Part shown: positions 47,706 through 59,405 of the stretch, piece after piece
Layout: every line of letters starts with the position of its first letter
Position numbering within the stretch: position 1 is the first letter of the stretch
Assembly (NCBI RefSeq): GCF_018991925.1
Contig: NW_024711973.1
Location: forward strand, 46,001-110,000
DNA: 64,000 bases
Direction of reading: 5' to 3'
Source: Homarus americanus
Taxonomy: Eukaryota; Arthropoda; Malacostraca; Decapoda; Nephropidae
Translations under genes and position numbers: made by a program
Notes under the pieces: generated by a model
The model's input: only the letters and a program-made list of their open reading frames with translations
Told to the model about the DNA's origin: nothing
The model's database searches: none

Positions 47706-48394
47706 TCCCACCCTCAGCCGTCAAGACAATCACCTGAGACTGTACTGAGAGCCATGCAGGTGCTTCAAGTTGGTCATCCAAGCGCCTTAAGATGACTATT
47801 AATGTGTTCAAATCAAACCTCCAAACGCTTCCTGCCGCCACCCATCTGAACGCTGAAGTCAACCATCCACAATCCTTACCCTACAAGTTACCTATCGATT
47901 CGTTTGATTCAATTCTACCATCCATCCTAGCATTATCAGATCAATCATTTGGAAGTATGACAAAAAAGTTATCATTTTCAAAACAAGATAAAAGTAACAT
48001 CCTACACTTCAAAACTAAACCACAAAGTAATATAATTGTTCGATTGGAGAAAACCATCACCAGGCGCTTCAAGGTATTAACCACGCCTATAAACAAAAAT
48101 ATTTAAACTAGAAAGTCGAATAACCTAACCTAACCTAAATTAAATATAGATAACTTCCCGTCACAAAGGCCAACACCCACGCTTACCATCACGGCACGCC
48201 AGTAAGTACACCCCACGCACGCCTACGAGCAAGTAAGCAGAGACGACCAACTACAGGAAAAGGTCATTATAGTCAGGTACCAACGCCAACATATATAGCC
48301 AAAAAAAGCCACCCACGATCACGAATAAAGCCAGTAAATAAAGCCACTCACGCCCTCTAGGAAAGCTAGTAAATGCAGACACCGTCGCCCTTAT
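47706..48394. other. Complex sequence, no gene called
   Basis: A 104-codon plus-strand frame at 47,792-48,106 has ordinary amino-acid composition (starts MTINVFKSNLQTLP) but no recognisable motif. Flanking phrases such as GCCATCCA and CCACGCC link it to the neighbouring arrays. A (CCTAA)3-type run lies at 48,122-48,141. Confidence 0.4.
48122..48141. repeat. Short (CCTAA)n run
   Basis: Three to four CCTAA pentamers. CCTAA/TTAGG is the canonical arthropod telomere repeat, but a run this short is common by chance in such genomes. Confidence 0.7.
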
Positions 48395-48600
48395 AAGCCA
48401 TTAAAATCAAAGCAATCCACGTGCTTAAAACCATTAAAGTAAGCCACCCACGCCCGCTTAGCCATTAAAGTAAGCCACCCACGCCCTCTTAGCCATTAAA
48501 GTAAGCCACCCACGCCCTCTTAGCCATTAAAGTAAGCCACCCACACTGGCAAGGAAAGCCGCTCACGCCCCTAAAGCCATTAAAGTCGGCCAACCACGCT
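48395..48600. repeat. 31-bp tandem repeat (AGCCATTAAAGTAAGCCACCCACGCCCTCTT)
   Basis: About three good units lie at 48,450-48,545, with decayed versions on both sides (GCCATTAAAATCAAAGCAAT, GCCATTAAAGTCGGCCAACC). Confidence 0.9.
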
Positions 48601-48785
48601 CATGAAGAAAGCTAATAAACGACATCCACCCACGCCCGAGTAGACAGCCGCTTTCGTCCCTAAAGATAATCAATTTCCCCGACCAGGTCAACTCAACTCT
48701 TCAAATATTAGGTCGACGGCAGAATAAGGATGGAGCAATATAGACAAGAGCTGCGTTGTTGGCCTATTCTTCTGTTTATGGCGAC

Positions 48786-48935
48786 CAGGAAGAGAAGGGG
48801 AGAGGCGAAGGGAGGAGGAGAGGCGAGGGGAGGCGAAGGGAAAAGGAAAGACGAGGGGAGGAGGAGAGGCGAGGAGAGGGGAGGGGAGGGAGGTGAGGTG
48901 AGGTGAGGCGAGGCGAGGCGAGGGGAGGAGAGAGA
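48786..48935. repeat. G/A-rich GGCGAGGGGAGG tract
   Basis: AGGCGAGGGGAGG and AGGTG words alternate. The G-runs are mostly 3-4 bases. Confidence 0.9.
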
Positions 48936-50027
<1,092 letters not shown>

Positions 50028-50478
50028 ACCCATTCTCCGCGCGCGTGTGATGGTCGTGGATTCGTTCTCTAGTGAGTCCACGAACCCATTCTCCGCGCGC
50101 GTGTGATGGTTGTGGAGTCGTTCTCGGGTGAGTCCACGAACCCATCCTCCCCGTGTGGTGGACGTGCAGTCGTTCACAGGTGAGGCGACGACCCATTCTT
50201 CGTCTGTGGTAGTCGTGTGGTCGTTCTCAAGTGAAGCCACGACCCATCCTCCCTGTGTGATGGTCGTGGAGTCGTTCTCAGGTGAAGCCACGACCCATCC
50301 TCCCTGTGTGGTGGTCGTGCAGTCGATCTCAGGTGAAGCCACGGCCCATCCTCCCTGTGTGGTGGTCGTGCAGTCGATCTCAGATGAAGCCAAGACCCAT
50401 CCTTCCTGTGTGGTGGTCGTGGGGTCGTTCTCAGGTGAAGCCACGACCTATCCTACCTGTGTGGTGGTCGTGGGGTCG
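50028..50478. repeat. 51-56-bp tandem array, about nine units
   Basis: Units run TGTGGTGGTCGTGGAGTCGT, TCTCAGGTGAAGCCACGACC, CATCCTCCCTG. The first copies have a CGCGCGCG-containing spacer (about 56 bp). Later ones are 51 bp, a multiple of three, so a 17-residue peptide repeat stays open in one plus frame. Confidence 0.95.
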
Positions 50479-50559
50479 TGTTACACATCTGTGGTAGTTT
50501 TATTGATCCCTCCGTTGATGTCGTACCTCCCTCCCGACATTGGATATGGAGCAATTACC

Positions 50560-51555
50560 TCCCTCACTTTCCCTCCTTTTTCTCCGTATCCTTCCTCACT
50601 CCGCTTTCCCTCCCTTTCCTTTACCCCCCCCTTCCTTTCCCTGCTCTCCTATTCATCTCCTCTTTTCTCCTTCCCTCTCTATTCTTCCCTCTCCCTTCCT
50701 CTCCTTCCCCCTTGCTCTCACTCTTCTTCCCCTTCCTCTCCCTCCCTTCCCTCTTTCTTCCTCTTCCTTCCCCCTCCCTTCCTCTCCCTCCCTCCCCCTT
50801 CCTTCCTCTCCCTCCCCTTCTTCTTCCTCCCCTTCTTCCCCCCTTCCTTCCTCTCCCCCCCTCCCATCCTCTCCCTCCCCCAACCCTCCCTCCCTCTCCC
50901 CCTTCCTGTCCCTCCCCGTCCCCCTTCCTGTCCCCGTCCCCTTCCTGTCCCCCGTCCCCCCTTCCTGTCCCTCCCGTCCCCCCTCTCCCGTCCCCCTTCC
51001 TGTCCCTCCCCGTCCCCCCTTCCTGTCCCTCCCCGTCCCCCCTGTCCCTCCCCCGTCCCCCCTTTCCTGTCCCTCCCTCCCCCCTTCCTGTCCCTCCCCG
51101 TCCCCCTTTCCTGTCCTCCCGTCCCCCTGTCCCTCCCGTCCCCCTCCCCCACCCCCCTTCCTGTCCCTCCCGACCCCCTTCCTGGCCTCCCCTCCCCTTC
51201 CCTGGCCCTCCCCTCCCTTCCTGGCCCTCCTCCTCCTTCCTGGCCCTCCCTCCCTTCTTGTCCCTCTGCCTCCCTTCCTTCCTCTCTCTTGCCATCACCC
51301 CCTCTAATCCTCGCTCTTCCCTTTTGCCCTCTTCTCCCTTGACACACTCCCTCTCTCTCTTCTCCCTCCCTTTATCTCCCCTCCCTCCTCCCCATGAAAA
51401 TACCCCCTATCGCTCTCGTCTCCACCGCTTCCCTCTTCCCAACACCCTTTCCTGCTAACCACTATTCCATCACTCTCTCCCCCTACTACTCCTCCACAAC
51501 TTCCTCCAACCCCTCTCCTCCCCTACCTCTCCCCAACTCTCTCTCCTCCACCCTT
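50560..51555. repeat. Polypyrimidine block of about 1 kb with CCTTCCTGTCCCTCCCCGTC units
   Basis: C/T-rich throughout. From 50,900 to 51,190 a unit of about 22-24 bp (CTTCCTGTCCCTCCCCGTCC) is evident. Open frames on both strands (P/S/L-rich and G/R/E-rich) are compositional. Confidence 0.95.
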
Positions 51556-51691
51556 TTTTCTTATCTTGACCTGGTCCTTCACTTGTCTGGAGTCTATTTA
51601 CTCCATTTAAATATCGGTAAAGGTGTTTTCTGTATACAAGTATTATGCACTTCAATATGAATTAACATGTATATAGTGTGACTGGTTTATT

Positions 51692-51697
<6 letters not shown>

Positions 51698-51740
<43 letters not shown>
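51698..51740. repeat. (TA)n(TG)n microsatellite
   Basis: A short TA run followed by about 28 bp of TG. Confidence 0.97.
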
Positions 51741-52079
51741 AGGTATTATTCGCTCAAAAAACTAACTTTGCTGGGGAAATCCGATGAATTTCAGAATCAA
51801 TCATTCTGTTGTCTCGATGGGGTTGTCAAAATGCTTCGTCAGTTTCGTCACGTTGTCTTAACATTTTTGTAAAGATAGTTTTTTTGAGCGACTTTACACA
51901 AGCTCCTGGTAACAGATCTTTATTCATGCTCAATACATTTTTTGTCTGGTAGGAACACTGACGTAACTGAAGCATGATTTGCATTTCAATTCCGTGGCGG
52001 CTCAAAGGTCGGGCAGCACTGTAATACAAACACGAGAAGGCTAGACGCTTTCGTTAAGGTGTAAACACCCTGTTTTCTC
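51741..52079. other. Unassigned sequence
   Basis: No feature recognised. Confidence 0.4.
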
Positions 52080-52250
52080 AGGTTACGCCAGTTGAGAGTA
52101 AGAGGTGGGAGGATGTTGGTGACGAAGGTTAGTGGGTTGGTGAAAAGGTCAGGTGAGAGGGTTGGTGGGATGGAGGGAAGGTGGTGATAGAGAGGGGCGG
52201 TTGGTGAAGGAAGGGAGGGTGGATGATGAAGGGGGCAGGTGAGTGCTTGG
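52080..52250. repeat. GGTTGGTGGGAGGGAAGGTGGT minisatellite, left part
   Basis: G-rich units built from GGTTGGTG, GGAGGGAAGGTGG and GGTGAG. A similar block lies at 53,050-53,165, beyond a LINE 3' end. Confidence 0.8.
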
Positions 52251-53049
52251 GATATTGAATTGATTTTGATATTTAAAGTTTATATAGCCAGAAGAACATG
52301 GATACAGAGTCGATAATAATAACAATATTAACATGGCTGAGCCAGTTGAGAGCCTGAGCTCTCTTGAAGGCACCTAATATATACTGTACATTTATCTCAA
52401 GGAAGTATTATGTAACATTTAGAATCATCTGGAACAGTACACATAGCATGGTGGTAATAAGAACATATCAGTATGTTACCACGGTTATCACTTCGTTATT
52501 TTTATTTTATTTATTTTTTTACATTTATATTATAAGTATATACATACTTTACAGTGGAGTTAGTATACATACAGGGGAGGGAAGCAGTATACCATGGGTT
52601 GTATTAAGGTGGAACAAGAGGACAGAGCTGTCAGTATCATGTCTAGTCGCCAAATATATTTATTGCAATGGTAATTTCTATCTGTTTACATGACAACTTC
52701 TTTATAAAACGGTATTGGTGGTTCAATAAAAGCAGGAATATACAGTAAATTAGGTATTACAAAAAAATTATTAAAACTTAAATAATAGATATTTTGTAAG
52801 AGATGATATAAAGGAAGGGAGCGTAGTCTTTGTTCGGATGGGTGGGGGTAAGTTGTTCCACACCTTCACACCATGATATTTTATGGAAGTCTGGGACTTA
52901 GGAGCGCATGGGGGATGTCTTAATAGCTCTGGGTGTCCTAAGTCCTATCTCTGATTCCTCCGGAAATGGAAATAATTATTGTCAAGCAAGTGATTGACAG
53001 ATTTGTAAACAAATAGGGCACAGCAGTAGGTGTTAATATCCACGAATTT
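52251..53049 (-). mobile_element. LINE 3' end lying between two G-rich minisatellite blocks
   Basis: The stretch contains the RT C-terminus at 52,771-52,985 on the minus strand and, downstream in the sense direction, AT-rich sequence to about 52,255 that I take as 3' UTR. The borders are inferred from where the G-rich repeat stops and resumes. No target duplication was identified. Confidence 0.5.
52771..52950 (-). pseudogene. LINE reverse transcriptase C-terminal fragment
   Basis: The minus-strand frame reads GHPELLRHPPCAPKSQTSIK, YHGVKVWNNLPPPIRTKTTL, PSFISSLTKYLLFKF and then TAA at 52,771-52,773. GxKxWNxLPxxIR followed by FxxxLxKYLL is the usual end of many non-LTR RT proteins. A TAG stop lies just upstream near 52,950. 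Only the last 55-60 residues are present. It is a different family from the CR1-like and family Y ends in this window. Confidence 0.75.
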
Positions 53050-53165
53050 TAACATGGTTAGTGAAGGAGGGGGCGTGGGTGGTAGGGAGGGAAGGTGGTA
53101 GGGAAGAGAGGTGAGTGGGAGGGAGGGAAGGTTGGTGAGTGGGTTGGAAAGTGATTGGGGAAGGT
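53050..53165. repeat. GGTTGGTGGGAGGGAAGGTGGT minisatellite, right part
   Basis: G-rich units (GGTGGTAGGGAGGGAAGGTG, GGTTGGTGAGTGGGTTGG) resemble those at 52,080-52,250. Confidence 0.8.
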
Positions 53166-53209
53166 GTAAATCACCTATTCCCTCGCCCACACCCACTATC
53201 ACCCGTCAC

Positions 53210-53834
53210 TATTCTCATCACCTGTAACCCATCATTACTTAGGGTACTCCCTACGGCCATCCCCTGGCCCACCTTCCCCACCAAAGCCCCAGGATCATCA
53301 CCAGCAGTCAACGAAAGATCAGCATGGGGCAACACAGACGTACCGACACAACAGGTAGCTGCCAACACACCCCGTAAATACACACAAACAGAAGAGATCA
53401 ATGATTTGAAAAATGAAATTAAAGAACTCAAAGCACAATTTGCAGCTCAAACTGATATGTTAAACAGTCTCTATGATACACTACAGAAAAAGAACACCAC
53501 CAACACAGAGCAGCAGGTATGGAAAGATTACAGTCAAACTGAAGACATTCAGATGTCAGTACCAGATGTGGAAACTCAAGACCCATCAGGAACTAGTGTC
53601 CACGCAGAGGAAAATAGTGATACTGGTAACAGTTCTACTGATGCCTCTGTGGACATGGTCAGTGAAGATGAAAAAACACAAAAAGAAAATGGTGGTGATG
53701 TCGAGTGTAACCAAAGTGTGTTGTCTGCCACTAAAATACAACTGGTGAGCAGTACATGCTCCAGGAATGTTTCAAAAAGATTAAATGGCCTACTACCTGC
53801 CGAAGGGACAGGCAGCGTGAAAAAAAAGAAATAG
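53210..53834 (+). pseudogene. LINE-D ORF1 C-terminal part with coiled coil
   Basis: The open frame (stop TAG at 53,832-53,834) can be read from 53,139, but the first codons lie in the G-rich minisatellite, so the true ORF1 N-terminus is probably missing. The product is hydrophilic. Residues encoded at 53,390-53,500 (EEINDLKNEIKELKAQFAAQ, TDMLNSLYDTLQKK) have the heptad character of a coiled coil. An acidic, Ser/Thr-rich segment follows, ending in KKKK. In LINEs, ORF1 proteins bind element RNA. I see no CCHC knuckle or RRM here. ORF2 begins about 43 bp after its stop. The alternative is a full short ORF1 of an unusual type. Confidence 0.65.
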
Positions 53835-53876
53835 TATCATAGTGTCTTCAGCTTCTTTCCAAATATAGTACATAAT

Positions 53877-54075
53877 GGCCAGTGTTAATACCAGACAAAG
53901 ATACAGAGCGGTGAAGGTGATGAGTTGGAACATCTCATCCCTCAGAAAACGACACCCTGACCTACACCACAAGTTGTGACTGAGGACATCAATACTGTGT
54001 GTCTGCAGGAGTGTCTCACACCTAATGGTAAGCCCCCACCCACAAACAAATTAGGACACCTCAAATGTTACAATT
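53877..54075 (+). pseudogene. LINE-D ORF2 endonuclease N-terminus, truncated
   Basis: ATG at 53,877 starts MASVNTRQRYRAVKVMSWNI, followed by SSLRKRHPDLHHKL and, after a frameshift near 53,980, EDINTVCLQECLTPNGKP. The WN and LQE segments match the first two catalytic motifs of LINE apurinic-type endonucleases. The remaining two thirds of the domain, including the SDH motif, are absent. Near 54,078 the sequence jumps to the region just before the RT. A deletion of roughly 600 bp is inferred. Confidence 0.75.
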
Positions 54076-54079
54076 GTAT

Positions 54080-55640
54080 CAAGCCTCCCTTGCTGCTACC
54101 AGGGAACGTGTAAACGAACTCGGACAAAATGCATGGGAGACATATGTTAACAGCCTGAACCAACACAAATCCCTCAGCAAAGCCTGAAAAGACATAAACA
54201 CAGAGCTAAAAACAGTCGACACTTCTCCCATCCAAACCCTCTGCAAAAGTCGAATGAGCTAATAACAAAGTGGGCTCATGTGTCTAGCTATGACATGCTA
54301 CCAGCTGGGACTCGGGGACTCCTTGATGCGAGGTCTGTAGAGAGAAGTAATCTTATTAACTTTAGGCTGGGCAAAAAGCACGATGAGTGTGATGTTCCAT
54401 ATACTGAGTGGGAGCTTGACGCCGCCCTCGCCAGGGGTAGGTCTACTTCCCCTGGAGAGGACGGAGTCACCTACAACATCGTTAGACTACTTAAGGCGTG
54501 TGCCAGGCAATCCATTATTGGCATTGTACAATATGAGTCATGCTGAGGGCCAACTACCCACATCATGGACCAGCAGTGTTGTTGCACCAATACCGAAACC
54601 AGGACAGTCTGATGCTTTTCGTTGCATAGCACTCGCCAGCTGCCTGTGTAAAACCTTTGAGAGGATGGTTCTTGGCAGCCTCTTATATAGAATCAGGGAA
54701 CACGTGTCTCCTAACATAAATGGCTTCACCCATGGTAAAGGTGTACATAATTGCATCACCACATTCCTAACTGTGCATGGTGATGAAAGGCACAGATACA
54801 CCACATTTCTTGACCTAAAAACTGCATTTGATATTGCCAATAGGCAACTGATATTGTACGAACTAGCCAAAATGGATATATGGGGTAGGCTGTTACACTG
54901 GATGAGTGGTTACCTTACCAACAGAAGGGCTGCTGCGCTGTTTCAGGGTTACAAAAGTGAAGTTAAAGATATGCAACTTGGTACCCCTCAAGGTGGAGTA
55001 CTTAGCCCGACTTTGTTCAATGTTTTTATGAATGCATTATTAAATTTAATACCAGACAACCCCAGCAATATCACAATCAGCTATGCTGATGATATTCCTA
55101 TACATACTAAAACTCATCGAGAAATGCAAACCATCCTGAACCATGTACACGCAGCCTCTGAGAACCTCGGTCTTATTATCTCCTCTGAGAAAAGTAATGT
55201 GTTCAACAAACAAGCTGGTAACCGAAACGCGGCCCCGCCAAGTTCAAGATAGGTAACAACATTATTGACTACGTTTCTTCTTTTAATTATCTTGGTGTCT
55301 CCGTACCTTGTACCCTACCTGCAATACAACAGCTAACCCGTCAATGTACTGACAGACTGAAACCTCTTAGAAGTGTAGCAGGGTACACCCCACATTATGG
55401 TGCTAATATTAGAATTGTTAAAACAATGTACCTAGGCTATATAAGATCTCTGATAGATTACCACGCACCAGCCCTGGTCCTTCGTGACAGGAAAGGCGTT
55501 GACAAGCTCGAGAAAATGCAAAATAAAGCCCTCAGAATTATCCTAAGATGTCCCATGAGCACTAAAGTACTAAATAGAAAGCAAGAACTAGGTATACCCA
55601 GTGTCAAAGATAGAAAATTGAAGTCAACCTCATGATAGCC
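54080..55640 (+). pseudogene. LINE-D ORF2 reverse transcriptase, catalytic motifs kept
   Basis: The pre-RT segment SLAATRERVNELGQNAWETY leads to PYTEWELDAALARGRSTSPG and EDGVTYNIVRLLKA. A frameshift near 54,510 moves to the frame carrying WTSSVVAPIPKPGQSDAFRC, TTFLDLKTAFDIANRQLILY (first Asp), MQLGTPQGGVLSPTLFNVFM and ISYADDIPIHTKTHREMQTI (the YADD box). Another shift near 55,230 leads to the thumb (SSFNYLGVSVP, MQNKALRIILRCP) ending at 55,633. All palm aspartates are present, so only the frameshifts are certain to inactivate it. Confidence 0.92.
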
Positions 55641-55903
55641 CTGAGGCTTCTGCGTGGTGATCATGATAACATTGTTTCATTAAAGTTGCTAGAATGTATG
55701 AACCATGGGACTGGCGAGTCTAAATGGATCCAAACTACAGCTACACACACATGAAGATGTTTGGATTAGACCACCTGTACAAAGTTGAGACACAACAGCG
55801 CTTCCTGCCACCCTGGCAGACAGTTCCTTTCGATATCACAATACCGATATATCCGCAAAAAAAATTAATTATATAAAGCATTTATCTCCAACACACTGCC
55901 AAA

Positions 55904-56799
55904 GTGAGAGCTCTTGAACACACACACACTCTACAGACTGATGATAATATCACACAGACCATCTACACTGATGGATCTCTTAACACCGCCTGTGGGAGGG
56001 CTGGAAGTGCTATTGTTGTGACTCAACCTGACGGTAATATAATTGAGAAAGGACTTAGAATTAACAACTGGGCATCCACTCTAAAAACTGAATTAGTTGC
56101 CATACTCACAGCTATTAAATTCATTGAAACCACTGTCACTGACAGTCTCATCATCACTGACTCTCTATCCTCACTACTTGCCCTTGACACCCTCAACTCG
56201 AGTTGTCACGCGCTTGTCTCTGAAGCCAAACCCAAATATGCGTGCCTTGTTGACCGAGGTGTCAAGGTCAAACTGTTGTGGGTCCCCTCTCACGTAGGCC
56301 TCAAAGAACATGACCGAGTTGATGCCCTCGCCAAACTCGCGTCTAACAAAGACAAAGTTGAATACAATTTGGGTCTGTCAAAAAGAACCCTTAAAACTGT
56401 AATTAGGAAGGAACTTATTGATGAATTTGACGCAAGTAGACAAGTGCAAACAGGCACTAGTCGATCCATAGTTTACCATGATGAGATGTATCAAATGAAA
56501 CATGTATATGGAGGAAGTAACAAGATCACTAGATTACAAGATGTTGTAACTGCTAGATTAAGGTTAGGATACAAGTACCTTTGGCAGTGTGTTCCTTAAG
56601 CAGATGTAAACAAAACTTTATGTAAACTGTGTGGCCAGACATATGGCCACACACTTGAACACTACGTCCTCGACTGTGTGAAGATAGAACCTTTTAGGGA
56701 CAAGTCCAAGCATACTGTGTGTGAAATGGCACAACACTTCATCTCTAATGGCAAGATAGCCGACATATTAAGATTGTATCCACTTTTTTGCACTTAGTA
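55904..56799 (+). pseudogene. LINE-D RNase H domain and Cys-rich tail
   Basis: The frame from 55,904 carries an RNase HI fold with its acidic residues in place: QTIYTDGSLNTACGRAGSAI (first Asp), STLKTELVAILTAIKFI (Glu), SLIITDSLSSLLAL (Asp) and LLWVPSHVGLKEHDRVDALA (His and last Asp). In LINEs it is thought to remove the RNA from the cDNA hybrid. A single TAA at 56,597-56,599 interrupts the frame. Beyond it, in the same frame, LCKLCGQTYGHTLEHYVLDC forms a CCHC-like knuckle before the natural stop at 56,797-56,799. Confidence 0.9.
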
Positions 56800-57002
56800 A
56801 CTAAATCAGTTCGCGGCCAGACATATGGCCTCACATTCCTGTACTCACGCAGTTGTGAATAAGTTACCCTTTATGTATAGAACTAAACAAATAATGTATT
56901 TGAAATACTGTGTAACATTCAGTGCCATAATATCCTGACAACGGGGGTTAATTATTATGACCCTTTGTAAACTCTACTCTGTAATCCTTTTGCGCTACCG
57001 CT

Positions 57003-57062
57003 CACAGGATGAGTATGGGGTGCACAATAAAGTAGCCGCTGTAAGCGGCAAAATAAAAAATC
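57003..57062 (+). terminator. LINE-D 3' end: AATAAA signal and small hairpin
   Basis: AATAAA lies at 57,026-57,031 and a second AATAAA near 57,052. Between them is a short perfect hairpin, GCCGCT-GTA-AGCGGC. This probably marks the element's 3' end. Polyadenylation use is inferred. Confidence 0.6.
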
Positions 57063-57600
57063 AATCATTACTACCACCAAGTGTCACCACCACCACCACC
57101 ACCCCCCCCCCTTCTCTCACAACTACTCACCTCACCACCACCCATCTCACCACCCCCTCCCCATCACCACCCCCTCTCCATCACCACCCCCACCCCATCA
57201 CCCCCTCCCCATCACCTACCTCCCATCACTACCCCCACCACCCCTTCCCAATCACCACCCCTAACCACCACCACCACCCTAACTAACCGCCACCAACCAC
57301 CAACAACAACCCCTTCCGCCATCACCACCCTCTCACCACCATCACCACCACCACAATTCCCTAACAACCACCACGAACTCCCCACCACAATCATCTAACG
57401 ACCATCACCCCCTCGTCCACTAACCTCCCCTCGTCCACTAACCTCCCCTCGTCCACTAACCTCCCCTCGCCCACTAACCTCCCCCTCAACTAACCTCCCC
57501 TCGCCCACCAACCCCCCTCTCACCACCACCAACCCCCTCATCACACCACACCACACCACACCACCACAGGACCAACCCCCTCAGTGCAGCGGTTCATCAC
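57063..57600. repeat. C-rich CCACCA region with an 18-bp array
   Basis: CACCACC-type sequence directly follows the LINE-D 3' end. At 57,405-57,530 an 18-bp unit (CCTCCCCTCGTCCACTAA) repeats about six times, and a CACAC run lies at 57,542-57,563. Confidence 0.93.
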
Positions 57601-58083
57601 ATGAATAATAGTGAAGGCCTCCTTGTATAGGCTCACAGTTTTCTCCTCTACCTCAGCTGCTAATTGTCTGGTTCAAGTTTCATGAGCTTAAAGTGGACGA
57701 CACAACACTCCCACAACTCCCATAACTTGTCCTTGATTATTTACGCATTTTTTTTTATTTACCATCCACTTACCTACTTGGTCTACCTATCAAAAGAGAC
57801 ATAAAAGTTTCGGTGTTTTTCACGAACGACGTTATTGTGGAAAGTTTTGGGGCTGTTTACTCGACATTGCTAATAATACTGTTTTAGGTAACTTGTTTCG
57901 CTTGATATCGGTGTTCACTTACAGGGGCTTCGTAAGTTTCGTACACGAGGACCCGAGTATCGTTTTACATAAAGTCTCTTCACCATGGCGGGAACTTAAA
58001 TCTTTACCAAGTTGTTTATGTATGTTTAATTGATGGTGAGATGTGAGAGATATAATTAAGGCAAATACAAAGGATCATCAGTT
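57601..58083. other. Unassigned sequence
   Basis: No feature recognised. Confidence 0.4.
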
Positions 58084-58265
58084 TTCTTAAGTGAATATAA
58101 TGAGTCATTACATGGATATACCCAGTCATTATGTGAATATGCCCAGTCATTAAGGTAGCATACCCAGTCTTTACATGAATATACACAGTCATTAAGGTAG
58201 TATACCTGTCATTAGATGAATATACCCAGTCACGATTACAGTATATGGATACAATCAGTCATTAA
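58084..58265. repeat. Diverged 21-24-bp repeat (CCCAGTCATTACATGAATATA)
   Basis: About eight units share AGTCATTA followed by AWATGAATATAC or AGGTAGYATAC. Confidence 0.88.
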
Positions 58266-58459
58266 ATAATACTAATTCTGGCAGTTTCCTGGTATTTTGA
58301 AAAAAACGAAGGCATTTTAGTAATAGATTCAGATAATTAATGTTTTAAAGAAAAGAAAAAAAAATATTATAAATCCCAAATTTTATGGCCGGGGATAAAA
58401 TATATAGAGTGAAAGGTTGTCAAGTACAGACACACTATTTTGCCGTGAAATTTTTGAAA
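58266..58459. other. Unassigned AT-rich sequence
   Basis: No feature recognised. Confidence 0.4.
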
Positions 58460-58915
58460 AACCAACATTAACTAACCTTATCTAACTTCATTTGACTTAA
58501 GTTAACCTAACCTTACCCAAATTTACCTGAACTTTTACCTATTTCAACCTCACCCAACCTAACTTTATCGAAGATAACTTAGGTTAATTAAACTTACTTT
58601 AACATTATTTTACCCATCTTCAGCAGTCCATACCTTAATCTAACCTTACCTAACCTTAGTTAAATTAATCTAGGATAACCGAACCTTCCCTTATTTTACT
58701 CCACCATACCTAACCTTACCTAACCTTACCTAACCTTACCTAACCTTACCTTACCTAATCTAACCTTACCCTACCTTACCTAACCTTACCCTACCTAACC
58801 TTACCCTACCCTACCCTACCCTACCTTACCTTACCTTACCTTACCTTACCTTACCTTACCTTACCTTACCTTACCTTACCCTGTTTTACTCAACCTGACC
58901 TAATCTGACCTAATC
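58460..58915. repeat. (AACCT)n/(CCTTA)n-type pentamer array
   Basis: The left part is decayed (TTAACCTAACCTTACCCAAA). The middle is regular CCTAACCTTA decamers, and 58,815-58,880 is nearly pure CCTTA. CCTAA is the complement of the arthropod telomere repeat TTAGG, but the mixture with CCTTA and CCCTA shows this is an interstitial satellite-like array, not a functional telomere. Confidence 0.93.
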
Positions 58916-59079
58916 GTGTTTTAACGAGAGTATTGGTTTTTGGTAAAATATACAATTCGTTATTATTTACTGCAGGTAATTTGTCTTATTAAAAACCTTT
59001 GCTTACGATTTGTCAGAAGTTTATCAGTGCAATTACATAATTTTTTTTTGGGGAGGGTTGGATTTACAGTATCAGTATA

Positions 59080-59405
59080 AGTGTCAGCCCATAGTGTAAG
59101 CTCTGTACTGTATATATAGATTGAAAACGTCAGCCCGTGTTGTCAGCTCTGTACTGTATATATAGATTGAAAACGTCAGCCCGTGTTGTCAGCTCTGTAC
59201 TGTATATATAGATTGAAACGTCAGCCCGTGTTGTCAGCTCTGTACTGCAGATTGAAAACGTCAGCCCGTGTTGTCAGCTCTGTACTGCAGATTGTAAACG
59301 TCAGCCCGTGTTGTCAGCTCTGTACTGCAGATTGTAAACGTCAGCCCGTGTTGTCAGCTCTGTACTGCAGATTGTAAACGTCAGCCCGTGTTGTCAGCTC
59401 TGTAT
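59080..59405. repeat. Two-length tandem array, 46-bp and 40-bp units
   Basis: Units share GTCAGCTCTGTACTG and ACGTCAGCCCGTGTT. The first three contain TATATATAGATTGAAA between them (45-46 bp), and the later four to five contain CAGATTGTAA (about 40 bp). The short form looks like a deletion variant that later amplified. Confidence 0.95.

Larger units (their letters stand above)
53166..57062 (+). mobile_element. LINE-D: non-LTR retrotransposon with RNase H (I-superfamily-like)
   Basis: About 3.9 kb in order: ORF1 remnant (53,210-53,834), start of ORF2 with the endonuclease N-terminus (53,877-54,075), an internal deletion, the reverse transcriptase (54,080-55,640), an RNase H domain (55,904-56,599) and a Cys-rich tail (to 56,799). 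A 3' UTR with AATAAA follows. RT plus RNase H in one LINE ORF2 is the arrangement of I-superfamily elements (I, Ingi, Nimb and relatives). It has several stops and frameshifts. It is unrelated to LINE-A/B/C, which lack RNase H. Confidence 0.88.

Noticed and set aside
47792..48106. A 104-codon plus-strand frame of normal composition
   Set aside because: No recognisable motif. Its edges share phrases with the surrounding minisatellites.
50110..51342. A 410-codon frame spanning the 51-bp array and the CT block
   Set aside because: The first part follows from a unit divisible by three, and the rest is polypyrimidine. There is no domain.
58460..58915. A chromosome-end telomere
   Set aside because: Complex sequence continues on both sides, and the pentamers are mixed and decayed, so it is interstitial.
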